Below, piece by piece: positions 24,946-35,623 of a DNA stretch of 64,000 nt. Position 1 is the stretch's first letter. Each line of letters opens with the position of its first letter. A program made the position numbers and the translations under genes. The DNA is from Durusdinium trenchii (Eukaryota > Sar > Dinophyceae > Suessiales > Symbiodiniaceae). A model generated the notes under the pieces. The model had not been told where the DNA came from, did not search any database, and saw only the letters and a program-made list of their open reading frames with translations. The stretch is from NCBI GenBank assembly GCA_963970005.1, contig CAXAMN010015469.1, positions 62,001 through 126,000 on the forward strand. Reading direction: 5' to 3'.

Positions 24946-26267
24946 GTGAGTTGGCACAGTGGTTCGAGATGGCAGGTGTTTGCTTCTTTAGAATGCTCAA
25001 TGTTGTCACCGGCCTCACTGACCGACTGGAATCCGGAAGCACGACCTTGAGGGGATGCAGAACGGGCGAGCCAGCTGATGGGCGTGAAGCTTGATAAGTT
25101 AGCAGAAGCTCTGAGGCCTGCAGTATGATACTTTGTTTGTGATGCTCGGTGCTGTGTGGTCAACCATTACAATACTTACAACTAGTTAGACATATTTAGA
25201 CATTGCCTCGAGGATGATGAAACATGCCGGGGGTGAGTACGTGGATTTGACGGATGGGGAGGGCGAGGTAGAAGCGTGGGAAGCTTAGTGGAGCAAGTTC
25301 ATGGGCGGCCGGAAAGCTGCCGGAAAGCTCATGGCTTGCCGTTGGAACATGAACTCCCGCAAGAGAAGAAGACAGGAAAGGGGAAGACTAGCATGTAGGA
25401 AGAAGAACTGAGATATTGATATCAATCAAAGTTTCCTCTGAACCAGGCCAACTCCAGCACCAGAAGATGCTGTACAGCAAGGAGGCCAGCAGCACCAGCA
25501 CCTTAAGTGCAACAAGAACTTTGTGTTTTTCCTTTGGTGCAAGGGTGCCACAAGACAGGCCCTTACTTCAACAACCTGCTTGAAGAGGAACATTGCCTTT
25601 TGCCAGGGCTTTTTTCCACTTCCATGACTGCTGGACGGAGGGTAGGCTGACACAGCTTTGACGGACAGTCCTGGTAAGGATGGATGAATACGGCGGGCAA
25701 GAACAGCTCGGTATGGTTGGCCCTCAAGCTGGAGCACTGCATGGAATGTCGCCATGCCGCACTGGATCAACGTCAGATCATGATAATAGTGATCAGATGA
25801 TTGACGCTGTTTTGTCTTGATGTTGCCCCAAGGCCTGGCGATGTGTCAAACCCGGATATGGCTCAGAATGCTCAGCAAATGGTATTAGAAGAGACGCTTT
25901 GCCTGGCTTTGCCTTGCTAGCCGCATGTGGTGGGCAGTCTCAGAACTAGAGAAGGATCGTGCTCTGAACTTTATAGCATTCAACATCGCCCAGGAAGATG
26001 CAAGCTGCAGAGGCTCAATGTATCGCGTTTGGCCGCTGCACTGCCACAACTAGTGGGTACGGTACTGGCTCGTGCCACCGGAGGAAAAACCTAAAAACAT
26101 TCGGTATTTACATAGCTTGCATTTGGCAGACATTCTGGCAGGAAGCAGCTATGTCAGGAGTGACGGCCACGAAGGAAGATGAACAGGCCACCTTACATGC
26201 TGTGGCTAACAACGCGACCTTCTGAGCATGTAAACATGCCACACATGGAAGTAGTGTTTAGATGGGT
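24946..26267. other. No gene recognised
   Basis: Only short frames on both strands. The 114-codon minus frame at 25426-25770 is not convincing. Confidence 0.4.
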
Positions 26268-26310
26268 GGAGGTGGGTTGTGTGCCATTTTGGCTCAAGCA
26301 ACCCACCTCC
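26268..26310 (+). other. Spliced-leader remnant in the loop of a perfect 12-bp hairpin
   Basis: GGAGGTGGGTTG at 26268-26279 is the exact inverse of CAACCCACCTCC at 26299-26310. The 19-nt loop contains GCCATTTTGGCTCAAG (26283-26298), which is identical to the last 16 nt of the dinoflagellate trans-spliced leader as I remember it. The leader core GCCA-TTT-TGGC can itself fold. It lies at the 5' side of the retroelement described next. Confidence 0.7.
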
Positions 26311-26674
26311 AAAAGAAAGGAGGTATAGGAAGCGCGCGATACTTCCATGGCTCTTTTTGGGTCATGGAGTGACCTGGGCAGCTTCACATCGTTGCCCGAT
26401 GTCTTGGCGCAGTTTCAGTTGGCTGACGAGATCGTCCGCCCTGGTAGCGAATCTTGGAGACCCTGGTAACTCGATTACCTTGTTTTCTGCCATCCCTCGA
26501 GGGGCTATCGTGGCAGCGTGCGGAGCGGCGGTTACAGTAAATGGACCTTTGACGCCATTGGCAGCTACGCAGGTGGGGTTGGTGTGGCGCTTGAGCCGAA
26601 GAGTCATGGCCTTTAGAGCGGGAGTTGCCGAGGAACAGTTCGTGGATGAAGACCCTTGAACTCCGATTGAGGCG

Positions 26675-27721
26675 CAGCCCGTGGCGCCAGTCGGAAGTGG
26701 GACCACTGCGTCTCCGAGACCTCACCCCCAAGGGAGTTCAGGTTTGAAAGAGAACGTCTTGAAGATGCAGTCCCTGATCGACCAGTGCGACGAGTCAGAA
26801 CTGATGCCTCCCGAGGCCAAGGACGTGAACAGGTGGTGGCAAAACTACATCGCGATCATGGGAGCGGCCCCGGAGGAGTCAGAGGAGCCTACAAGTTCGC
26901 AAGTTGCATCCTTGGCCAAACGAGTACTCACAAACAACCAAGCCCCTTATTGTGACTTTGCAATTTGGCTGCCCTTCGGACGGAGGACCTCAAAGACTCA
27001 GAAAACCAGAACGTATACACCTATGGGAGACGGGTCATTCCTGTATCGGGATATCCCGGGCCCGGGCTCTTTTCAAGCCTGGACGTGCTCCTGGAAGGTG
27101 TTCAAATGGGCAGCCCTCATGCTCAACATCGTGAACTTGGCTGCGTTGGAGCTGTACTTCAGGCACATCGAGAAGTTGGTGATCCAGTATCCACAATGTT
27201 GGTCGCTGATATACACAGCCGAAGACACAGCTCGTGCAGAACGACTAGAAAAGATCAGGAGGCATTTGGACATTGAGGGAGGCAGAGGTCAACAAGTAGA
27301 AGATTGGGACCCTCTGAACCCTTGGTCATGCGTCTTCAGGGAGTTGGTGAAGGACGCAACCTTTTGGGCCGAGAGAGTGCATCACCCCGCAGCAGCTTAG
27401 ATTGCAGCTGGAAGCCGAGGAGCACCGAAAATTGCATCGGAAGCTGAAGTCCTAGCTCACCTACCTGGCATGGAAGCAAAGCGCGAGGTGGAGCATGCAG
27501 AGAGTCCCGGGAGAAAGAGAAAGAGCAACAAGGAGAAACGGGACGCCTTGAAGAAACGGTTGAAGGCGGAAAAGGAGGAGCTCAGAGCGTTTCGTGAAGG
27601 AGGCCGGAATGCAGAGAGTTCGTCGAGGAACAAAGGCAAAGGAAAAGGAGGGAAATCCAAGGACCAGTCGGGTACCGCAGCCTGGTTCATGAGTTCGGGC
27701 GCGATCGGAGCGGCTTGGTAG
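26675..27721 (+). pseudogene. Gag-like N-terminal region of the retroelement
   Basis: One frame runs from about 26675 through 27721 with in-frame TAG stops at 27398-27400 and 27719-27721. The first part is mixed helical protein (MQSLIDQCDESELMPPEAKD, later AIWLPFGRRTSKTQKTRTY). The last part is a highly charged Lys/Arg/Glu stretch (about 27470-27670, KRKSNKEKRDALKKRLKAEK), as in nucleic-acid-binding tails. No zinc knuckle is visible. It is assigned as gag-like by position ahead of the methyltransferase and polymerase segments. Confidence 0.55.
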
Positions 27722-28671
27722 ATGGCCGAACCGGAGACGACCGATGCAGCTGCTGCCAGCTCCGCAGCGGGGCAGGCGGCGGGGTCGGAGGAACCTAGGC
27801 CAGTGTGGATGCCAGAGAGGGTCGAGAAACAGCTCGAACGGTCAAAGACTCTGGCGGACTACAAGGATAACAGAGTGTTCACCTTCCTGCATTTGTTCAG
27901 CGGGCCGGAGGACATTCTGGCCCAGAGCTTGCAGGATGAATGCAAGAAGAACAAGCTAAACTTCGTGGCGACATCCCTGGACAGAAAGATGGACCCAGAG
28001 ATCGACCTGAGCACTCCGGCGTCCAAGGAACTCATCGAAGAGGACATTGTCGCAGGGGCTTTCGATTACGTCAACGGAGGATTCCCGTGCGGGTCTTTCT
28101 CGAGAGCCAGGTGGAACAAAGCAGGTCAGGGACCGTCCACCGCCAGTTCGAAGCGGAGCAGAAATATATGGGCTTTCAACTAACACCCCGGAGCAACAGG
28201 CCGAGGCGGACGGAACGCTGATGGCGGTGCAGACCACACACCTTGTGCAGAAGCAGATTGGCAGCTGCAGGGCAAGAGCAGTCCCGCCCCTTGGGACAAT
28301 AGAGAATCCGCCTGGTGACGATCGAGCCGGGTCGGCCTGGGCAGTTCCGGAGACTCGAGGCTATTTGACAGAAGTGGATGCACAGTATGTTGAATTCGCG
28401 ACCTGCTCGTACCAGACGGAGCGAGTTCGGTGGTACAAGCCAGACGACTTTGTCAAGAACGTGCCGGTGTCCGAACTGGGTCCGCCACGAATCCCTACAA
28501 GGCAAATCCAAGACTGAGCGTGCTGCTGCGTACCCAAAACCATTGTGCGACGCAATTGCAAAATTGGTGGTTGAGGTATTCAAGAAATCGCTCGCCTTGG
28601 AGTTTTGGCGGTATCAGGTCAGGATGAAGGTTCTCAGAGGTTTCCAGCCTGCAGCAAAAAGGGCTTATTAG
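27722..28671 (+). pseudogene. Cytosine-C5-methyltransferase-like domain of the retroelement
   Basis: The segment encodes FTFLHLFSGPEDILAQSL, which resembles motif I (the SAM-binding FSG.G loop), then near 28072-28104 GGFPCGSFSRARW, which resembles motif IV with its catalytic Pro-Cys. Later, in another frame, comes GTIENPPGDD, a candidate for the motif VI region. A closing block with GKSKTERAAAYPKPLCDAIA resembles the motif X area. Frame changes occur near 28140-28185 and 28480-28500, so no intact enzyme can be made. Motif I is divergent (GPED for GIGG), so cytosine specificity is inferred. Confidence 0.65.
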
Positions 28672-29388
28672 CGAAGAACGGAAACTTCGTGGTCTTTCCA
28701 TCGCTGATACAAAGCGGGAAAAGCAGGCCTTGGAGAAATCGCTCGAGACGATGTGGAACGAGCAAGGCGTGCCGAGGTCGATGGCGAAGATCTCTAAGAA
28801 GGAGTTGAGGGAGATAGAGAACGACGCGTCGATCGGTGGGATGAGGAATCCCGACCTCGCTGTGGAGCGCCTCACTTTGGTGCGAGAGGTAGGCGCAAAG
28901 TTGAGGGAAGAGTGGGAGAAGATCTACGTGGAAGAGCCCGACTTCGCTGAACTCGGAACATCCTATATGGAGGAAGGGAGGCCAAGTTCGACGAGGACCT
29001 GTGCAAGCGTTGGAGGGACAGGATGATGTCGACTTTCGGAGGCTTGGTGCAGATGGAGGGTGTACTGTTGCGATCCAACACCGAGTACAAGTCGCCATTA
29101 GATCCTGAACTATGGCACGCTTGGCAAGTCGCCTCGAAAGACCCAGACCTTTGCCTACAGCAATTCATCCGAGAGGGTGTGCCGTTGGGAATGTCTTCAA
29201 AGATCCCACCTTCGGGGGGGTCTTTCCGCCGGCTAGGAACCAAGAGATCCAGTCCGTGGAGGCGCAAGTGGAGTTCGAGGAGTGTCAAAAAACGGTGAAC
29301 TAAGCTTCGGTTCAAGAGCATCCGAGAGCATCCGCGGGAAGCAGAAGAGGAGATCTCAAGGTACGAGGCGAAGGGGTTTGTCAGGCGG
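28672..29388 (+). pseudogene. Linker region between methyltransferase-like and RT segments
   Basis: Charged helical protein is encoded in changing frames, for example SLETMWNEQGVPRSMAKISK at about 28736 and ELWHAWQVASKDPDLCLQQF at about 29107. Its order and strand place it in the same polyprotein. Function is unknown. Confidence 0.5.
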
Positions 29389-30075
29389 ATGCCCTGGGCA
29401 GAGGCGAGGGACGCGTACAGCATTGGTACAGTGTCAAAGCTCGCCCTGATTTTGAAACCAAAGGTGGATGGGTCGGTGAAGAAGAGGATCGTCATAGACA
29501 TGCTGCGAAGCGGAGGCAACAGTCGAGCAGAAGTGCCGGAGCACATAGTGCTGCCAAGGGTGAGTGACGTGTTGAGAGCCAATGCGGAAGATGGACGAGA
29601 ATGAACCCGCAGTTTGTGAAGATCCTCAACGGACGTCAGAGTTCGCCCTGGTGGACCTCACGGATGCCTTCTGTCACTTTGCAGTGACGAGGGGTGAACC
29701 GATGTCCGAGATGGACAGGCGTTGGTGTGGGTGGCCATGTTGTTCGGGTTCAAGGCAGCCCCATTGCTGATGGGTCGGCTGAGCGCAGCGCTGGGCAGAC
29801 TACTGCAGAGCATGGTAAAGCCCGACGAGGCGGCCTTACAGATCTACATCGATGATCTGCTGATCGCGATGCGAGGCCGACCAGAAGAACGATGCAAAGT
29901 CTTGGCGATGATGCTGTACACGATGAGAGCGATGGGCATCATGATCTCGTTGGAGAAGGGCGAACGGGGGACACGGGTGACGTGGATCGGCACACAGTTC
30001 GAGGTTTTTGAGACTCGCAAGCCAGAGAACGGCCGGCGCATCACCGTGGGTGCAAGGAGGTGTATGATACCCTAG
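29389..30075 (+). pseudogene. Reverse transcriptase domain, frameshifted
   Basis: Three frames in turn give the RT blocks. KKRIVIDMLRSGGN is at about 29480-29520, EFALVDLTDAFCHF at about 29640-29680 (the first catalytic Asp region), MLFGFKAAPLLMGR at about 29737-29780, and IYIDDLLIA at 29842-29868, the YxDD active site. The chain GIMISLEKGERG and WIGTQFEVF follow as the usual downstream strands. Frame changes fall near 29600 and 29720. The active-site motif is intact, although the gene is not. Confidence 0.8.
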
Positions 30076-30981
30076 TGTCGTGGACAGGGAAAGGCATGGT
30101 GTCCTTGAAGGAGCTCCGGGCTGTCACTGGCCGCCTGTCTTGGATGGCAGGCATTCTTCCACGACTCCGGTGGACTACTTCAGTGTTCTATGCCGTGATA
30201 ACGGGCGCCATGCGCGACATCGAATCGGGCCAGGAGCTAAAGCGAGTTGAGACGGTGATCAGAGGCCAAAGGTGGGGTTGGCAGCAGTCAAAAGGTTGGG
30301 AGCCGCCCTCAACTGATTGATTGCGATGTTGGACGCCAACGGCTTCAAGCTCCAAGTGGGGCATCATCTCGGATGCTTCTCCGATGAGGGTCGGAGCCAT
30401 CTTGTGGAAGAAGGACGCTGAGACCGGTCGGATTCAGATTGTTGAAGCCGTTCACCCCGGAGGAAGCGCAGTGGTTGAAGGTCGAGCGCGGGCAGTCCTC
30501 GTCACAAGCGGTTTGCGAGGCGTACGCCATCCTGCGGGCAGCAAAGCTGTGGCAACGCCGCATTCAGTGCAAGGGCCTGATCCTCAAGTCAGACAGTTCG
30601 GTGGCCCTAGGCATTGCTAAGAAGCTCAGCAGTCCGTCGCCTTCGCTGAATTACATTGCCGCAGAGCTTGCGTGCCTCCTCGACACCATTGACGTCCGAC
30701 AGATCGAGATATACCACATCCCACAAACCTTCAACAAGGAGGCGGACTGGCTCTCAAGGCCACACGAGCGGGGGGACATGCCCGAGACGCTACAAGGGAT
30801 TCGTCTCAAGAAGCTCAAGGGCCAGGTGCTCGAAGACTTCAAGGTCCCGCCGCCAGGCCCCAGATTAGTGCAACCCGTGGGCCGGCTTGCCTCAGCACCC
30901 TGGAAACGTGTGGGAGTCGCTGTAGCGACCTGGTGCGGCGCACGCACTAGCCACGCGACGAGTCTCGGAAAAGGATGCTGA
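30060..30981 (+). pseudogene. RT thumb/connection and RNase H domain, frameshifted
   Basis: The first frame (30060-30320) encodes VSLKELRAVTGRLSWMAGIL, typical of the region after RT. RNase H follows with its acidic residues in order: IISDAS near 30366, CEAYAILRAAKLW near 30508 (Glu), LKSDSSVALGIA near 30586, and FNKEADWLSR near 30730 (last Asp). A stop lies at 30318-30320 and a frame change near 30440-30460. Confidence 0.8.
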
Positions 30982-31694
30982 TGGGCGAGCTGGCCCCTAG
31001 GTCGGAGGTACCTCGTCGTCGATCGAATCTGTCGCTCGAGTCCTGCCGCCTTTCGTTCGCGGTGCGGAGGGGGGGGGGCTCACGTGTGTCTTTTCGATCA
31101 GCCGTGACGGCCCTAGCACTGGGGTCCGGGGGCGCCGCTGCAGATGGGTCCTTGCTGCTACGTCCGCTGCACGCTTTTGGTATGGGGGGTATCCCTGCTC
31201 CTGGCGTTCGCGGCGGGCTGGAGATCTTCAACATGGTGGCACGGGTCGCGGCGCAGCCATGTGGGAGAGGAAAAGGGCGACGAGTCAGACCACAACAGGA
31301 GGAGGAATTGGGAGAACAGCAAAGACAGTGGGAGGAGGCATCGTTCGAGGAGGAGCTCAAGCCCAAGAGTGAGGTCAGAGTCGATGCGTCGACCTCCAGA
31401 TTCAGGACATCAGCCTTACAGGCCACTCCATGCACTGTGGGGAGGTCCAGCGTCAACATCGTCCAGGGGAAAGATCAGGCACACAGTGGCGAATGCTGGG
31501 CGGGGCATGCCGCTGGACAAGTGGAAGACCACATGCGGCTGGCCTACCACGTGAGAGTAGAGCTCACCAAGGACAAGACCGGCAAAGCCAAGGAATGCAT
31601 CAAGTGCAGAGACCTCGAAGCTGGGCGCGACAGAGTCAAAGGAGGGTGGAAGATGGCGCAATTGATTGACCTGGAACAGGAAAGGTCAAGATAG
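30975..31694 (+). pseudogene. Possible C-terminal region of the retroelement polyprotein
   Basis: A 239-codon frame overlaps a second frame that carries one hydrophobic segment (about 31180-31215) followed by many Arg and Ser. Neither shows integrase, tyrosine recombinase or endonuclease motifs that I recognise. Its place directly after RNase H suggests it is part of the element. Confidence 0.3.
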
Positions 31695-31849
31695 AGCAAG
31701 AGACAGCTACCCTGAGGTAAAAGTCGTGCTGACTTGAGCATAGGAGGGTGGGAGGGTGTGTGATAGACACGCCCTGACTTGTGTGGATTGTTTTGGCTTT
31801 GCATGGCTTATTGTATAATTGACTGAAATGCCGGCAGGCTAGTGCAGAA

Positions 31850-33097
31850 GAAATGGAATCTGCCATGGAAGATGCCACCTGGTCCGTCGATGTGCTCCCA
31901 CAGCCGCAGCCGAGTGATGTTGAACCGCAGGACACGCTCATGTCCCTGGGGCGTCTTGGGACAATCAATTTGGCGCTGCCAGGAGCCTGCGCCAGCCGGG
32001 GTTCCTCCACTTCCTGTTTCAGAAACCTCCAGTGGCTGTGCATGTGCCTCCCACAGCCACACCGTAACAGATGGCGGCAAAAGTTGACATGAACATGGAA
32101 GACTTGGAATAACGAAAACATCAAAGAGACAGATCGCCCCAATTACTTTCCATTTCTTCTTTAACCTGGTTCTTGTCCTTCCTTTGTGTAGCATTGTTTT
32201 CATACCCTTCGGCAAGCAGTCAAACTGTGAGGCGATGCGACTGCCAAATGTGCCCTTCAGGGACAGCCATTCACATGGTGCCGCATTGGGGCAGAGGAGG
32301 AGCGGCCTTGGAATTAAACATTAGAATTCTTTAGGGCTTCACGGAATCATGCAAACTTTTGGAATTAATGTCGCCTCTTCAGGAGCCGACCTGCAGCAAG
32401 TTGGAGGCTGCGCAAGACCCAACTGGGCGCAACCATGCGCTGGGCGTGCAGGGTCGAATGTGGGACTACTGCACCTGGACTGAACATGGCCAAGCTGATT
32501 TCAGAATCCACAAGTGTGCCCAGTGTATCCTCCTGATCCTGTCAAGGTGTACCTCCTGCTTCAGAAGCCGCAGGCAGGGCCATGGAGATTAGGATCAGGC
32601 ACAGGATTTCCAGCAAGTCCAGTAGAGCTGGAGCTTGAGAGTTCTGATTCAGGTCATGAAGCAGATGCTAATCAGCAACAAGTGCAACAGCCGGAGAAGG
32701 AGCAGCCTTGTGGCTGCATCGGCTTAATATCAACTCGTGACATTTTATGACCCCAAACTTGCTATTTCTGCTGGGTGGCAAGTGACCTTCCAAAAACTGA
32801 GGACTACACACGTGGGCTGCGAATGTGCCCCGCGGCCAGACGTTCTCGAGAAGTACATGGAAGATCCACTCTTTCACAACATGGAACCTTGTTTGACCTT
32901 GTTAGTTTGTCAAAAGCACATGGTTGGACGAGTTTGGTACCCTCAGCCTTCATGTCACAAACACCCACCTGCAAAGAGTCCATGTGCAGGAGACCGGTGA
33001 TATCGACCTTGAAAAGGTGCCGTTCAAAGACCGGATCACAGTGGAAGCGATGCAGAAGTATCTTCAGCACCTTGACACCTTGCTTCAGCACCCTTAG
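31850..33097 (+). CDS. Unassigned multi-exon gene
   Basis: Several protein-like blocks on one strand probably form one gene. About 31853-32010 encodes MEDATWSVDVLPQPQP and LMSLGRLGTINLALPGAC. About 32530-32710 encodes DPVKVYLLLQKPQAGPW, then an acidic Gln-rich stretch. About 32737-32905 encodes DVLEKYMEDPLFHNMEP. About 32909-33097 encodes STWLDEFGTLSLHVTNTHL, then FKDRITVEAMQKYLQHLDTL, and ends at TAG (33095-33097). The last block has no internal ATG, so it only makes sense as a terminal exon. No domain is recognised and splice joints were not fixed. It starts about 150 bp after the retroelement's last open frame and is probably unrelated to it. Confidence 0.4.
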
Positions 33098-33689
33098 ATT
33101 CTCTTCTCCTGTTGAATCAAGCAAGGCTTGTGAGGCTTGTCCACAGTAGTCAGAATGGTGCGCAAGTCAAGTGTATCTCTGAGGGAAGGGGGTGACCTGT
33201 GCCAGCAGACGCCCAGCAGCGGCCAGTTTTTGGCCTGTCCTGCAGCCAAAGATTGTGTCCAAATCCCTGGTTTTGTGCAGTTTTGTGTGACAACAGGCAT
33301 TGTTCTTTGTTTTTTTGTTCTTTAGCTGTGCTGAAGGCAGGGAGCAATGTAGCAGGCCCAGGTGGTGCTCTACCAAGTGGCTGGTCACTTGCCAGATTTC
33401 GGGCAAAATGATCAAGAAGAAGCAAGACAAAAAAAGGGAAACAAATTGCCCAAAAGTTGGTCTAAGGGGTTGAAGAGGTAGACAACCACTGTGCCACTGA
33501 GCATGAAGTTGCTCAGGTTCTCAGGTGTCAGTGGAAAGAGCTGGGACTTCTGCGCTCCGGCACGCTCCGTCGCCTAAGTGCACTCTGTAATCAGCATGTT
33601 TATCTATATATATATATCATCACTGTCCTTATTCTGTCATTGTGACATTAGACCTTTCGACCCAATCGTTTGTGTTTCGTTGAGCCAGA
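33098..33689. other. No gene recognised
   Basis: Intergenic or intronic. A short TA microsatellite lies at about 33605-33617. Confidence 0.4.
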
Positions 33690-33965
33690 TTGCTGATTCA
33701 GTGTTTTGCCGTTGTGTTGTGTGCCAGTCGCCAATGCAGCCGGAGCAAGCGGAGGAAGCGCAGCATGTGGTTGGCCAAAATGGTGGTGATCTTATGTGAA
33801 GTTCTGAAGTTCCTGTCCCTTGACGCAGCAAAGCTGGGAGTCTTAGTGGATGTGAATGAGGTGCCTATGGCGCATATGAGCAGCACTTTGCTTAATGGAG
33901 AGTTGTGGAACATGATTGTGCCTCTGCTAGAGCTACATCGCCAACCCAAGGAACAGCGGCTATAA
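33690..33965 (+). CDS. Unassigned C-terminal exon
   Basis: The second half of this frame is clearly protein-like: LCEVLKFLSLDAAKLGVLVD, then NEVPMAHMSSTLLNGELW, then a stop at 33963-33965. The beginning of the frame is probably intronic, and an acceptor such as GTGAAG at about 33795-33800 may start the exon. The family is unknown. Confidence 0.35.
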   Translation: MLIQCFAVVLCASRQCSRSKRRKRSMWLAKMVVILCEVLKFLSLDAAKLGVLVDVNEVPMAHMSSTLLNGELWNMIVPLLELHRQPKEQRL

Positions 33966-35623
33966 TGCGTATGGTGGCATGCCCATGCACATGCAATACC
34001 AACTGGCACCTGTGGAGATGTGCGGTCCTCACTCCTCAGTATGACAATTTGAGCGCTAGATGTGTGGTTGTGCGCTCCAGTCCATGTGATGCACTAAGCG
34101 ATCATGACTAGCCGCAGCGGTGTTGATGAGGTGCATTGTGCTGCCGCCCCTCCTGAAGAGCGCCGCATTTGCATCAAAGCGATGTCTGGGGAAGGAGTTC
34201 CTGTAACAAGGATTCACAAATCCTCTAGTTTGTGACATTGGGTGAAACTGCCCAACATTACGCAGCAAACTTCTGGATTGTGCAGCCTGGAAGCGAAGAG
34301 CGTGGCTGTATAGTGAGCGGCCGGAGAAGTCCCATCCATAGACCTGAGTACTAGTAGCGTCCTGCTACTGAGCTTGGAATGCTTTCCTGGTGACAGTCAT
34401 GGGCAGTGTGACATCTGATTTGCAAAAGATGATGGCTCTGCAGGTGTATGCGCTTCGACAACTGGAAGTCCACAAAGTCACTAATGCAATTAAGATGATA
34501 TATAGGTGGTGAATTTTTTCAACAGCAACACTTGCAGGCTGTTCGACATTAAGTGGTGGAGGTTTCAATCAGCTCGTGCAGTTGTCTTCAGAGGGTGTAT
34601 AATCAGTTCAGCACTAGTCACTAGCAACCTCGCAGGTTTCTGTAAAAACATTGCAAAACTATGGAGGCTCCTCTGTTTCTTTCGATGCTATTGCCAGTGC
34701 ACAGTGTGCTTCTGGAACTGCCAAAGCTTTGTCCAGAGTGCTTGCCCGAGACGTTAGAAACGGAGTACTTCGGAGGACCTTGGAAGACTTGGGCATTACG
34801 GTGACATAGTGACATAGTGCATTTGAGAGATTTAGATTTTGATGTTCGAGATTTAGATGTGGATAGAATATCCAATTTTGGAGGGGGACCTAAAAAATGT
34901 AACGTACAATTTTTGAGGGACCCGATAAATGTATGTTGACCACCCCCCTCGTTTTTGACCCTACTTAATTAAGTAGAGGCCATATTCATTGCCACCCCCC
35001 CCACCGGGATTTTTGCTGGGTGTTGCTTGCGTGTTCCTGGGAATTCACCAGGAAATGAAGGAGGTGGCTGGAAGCAAGACGATGTAAGACGCATTGTGAA
35101 CACGATGCCCAAAACATGGTGGCACCCTGTCTTGGAAGCTTCCCATGGCTCCTTCTATTGTATTTCTATGATTTTACTTTTTTTGGGGGGGTCGAATAAC
35201 CCAAAGACAGCTTACATTTTCCTGGGTTTAGTGGCTGTATAAAAGGATGCAAAAGGAACATGACTGAACTTTCTTAGGCCCTGCTATTGTATTTCTGTAG
35301 TTTCCAGGACACCTGACCAAAGCAACTTGTATTTTTTTGGAGGTGAGCAGCTGTAGGCTGGGGATTGGGAAAGGGGGCTGGGGATTGGAGCTTGTTTTCC
35401 TGTCTTTGAGGGTGGTCTAAAACAAATGTGAGTTACATGTTTTCTCATAAGAACGAAGGTATCCTACCTTTTTTTAAGCGTTTTACCTGGACACATGTAA
35501 GCTTACATTTTTAAGGTTCACTTTCCATGCCACCCCCAGATATTGTATATAACTTACATAGGTCCCCACCCTTTACCTTATATAATAGGTAGGGATGATA
35601 GAATCCACGGACTCGCATTGCAG
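33966..35623. other. No assigned gene
   Basis: One possible exon (about 34127-34205) encodes CAAAPPEERRICIKAMSGEG. From about 34860 to 35500 the sequence is rich in T and G runs, with repeated TTGTATTTCT/TTACATTTT-like phrases, and has no open frame of note. Confidence 0.3.

Larger units (their letters stand above)
26268..31694 (+). mobile_element. Decayed dinoflagellate retroelement: gag-like, C5-methyltransferase-like, RT, RNase H
   Basis: Consecutive coding segments on the plus strand give the order gag-like region (26.68-27.7 kb), C5-methyltransferase-like domain (27.7-28.7 kb), linker, reverse transcriptase (29.4-30.1 kb) and RNase H (30.3-30.8 kb). The segments are broken by at least two in-frame stops and about six frame changes, so this copy is dead. 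I did not identify LTRs or an integrase. The right boundary is taken as the end of the last open frame and is uncertain. Methyltransferase domains inside retrotransposons of Symbiodinium have been reported (de Mendoza and colleagues, 2018), and the arrangement here fits that group. Confidence 0.75.

Noticed and set aside
26268..31694. LTRs or integrase for the methyltransferase-RT element
   Set aside because: I looked for long direct repeats at both sides and for HHCC/DDE motifs by eye and found none; a computed self-alignment would be needed.
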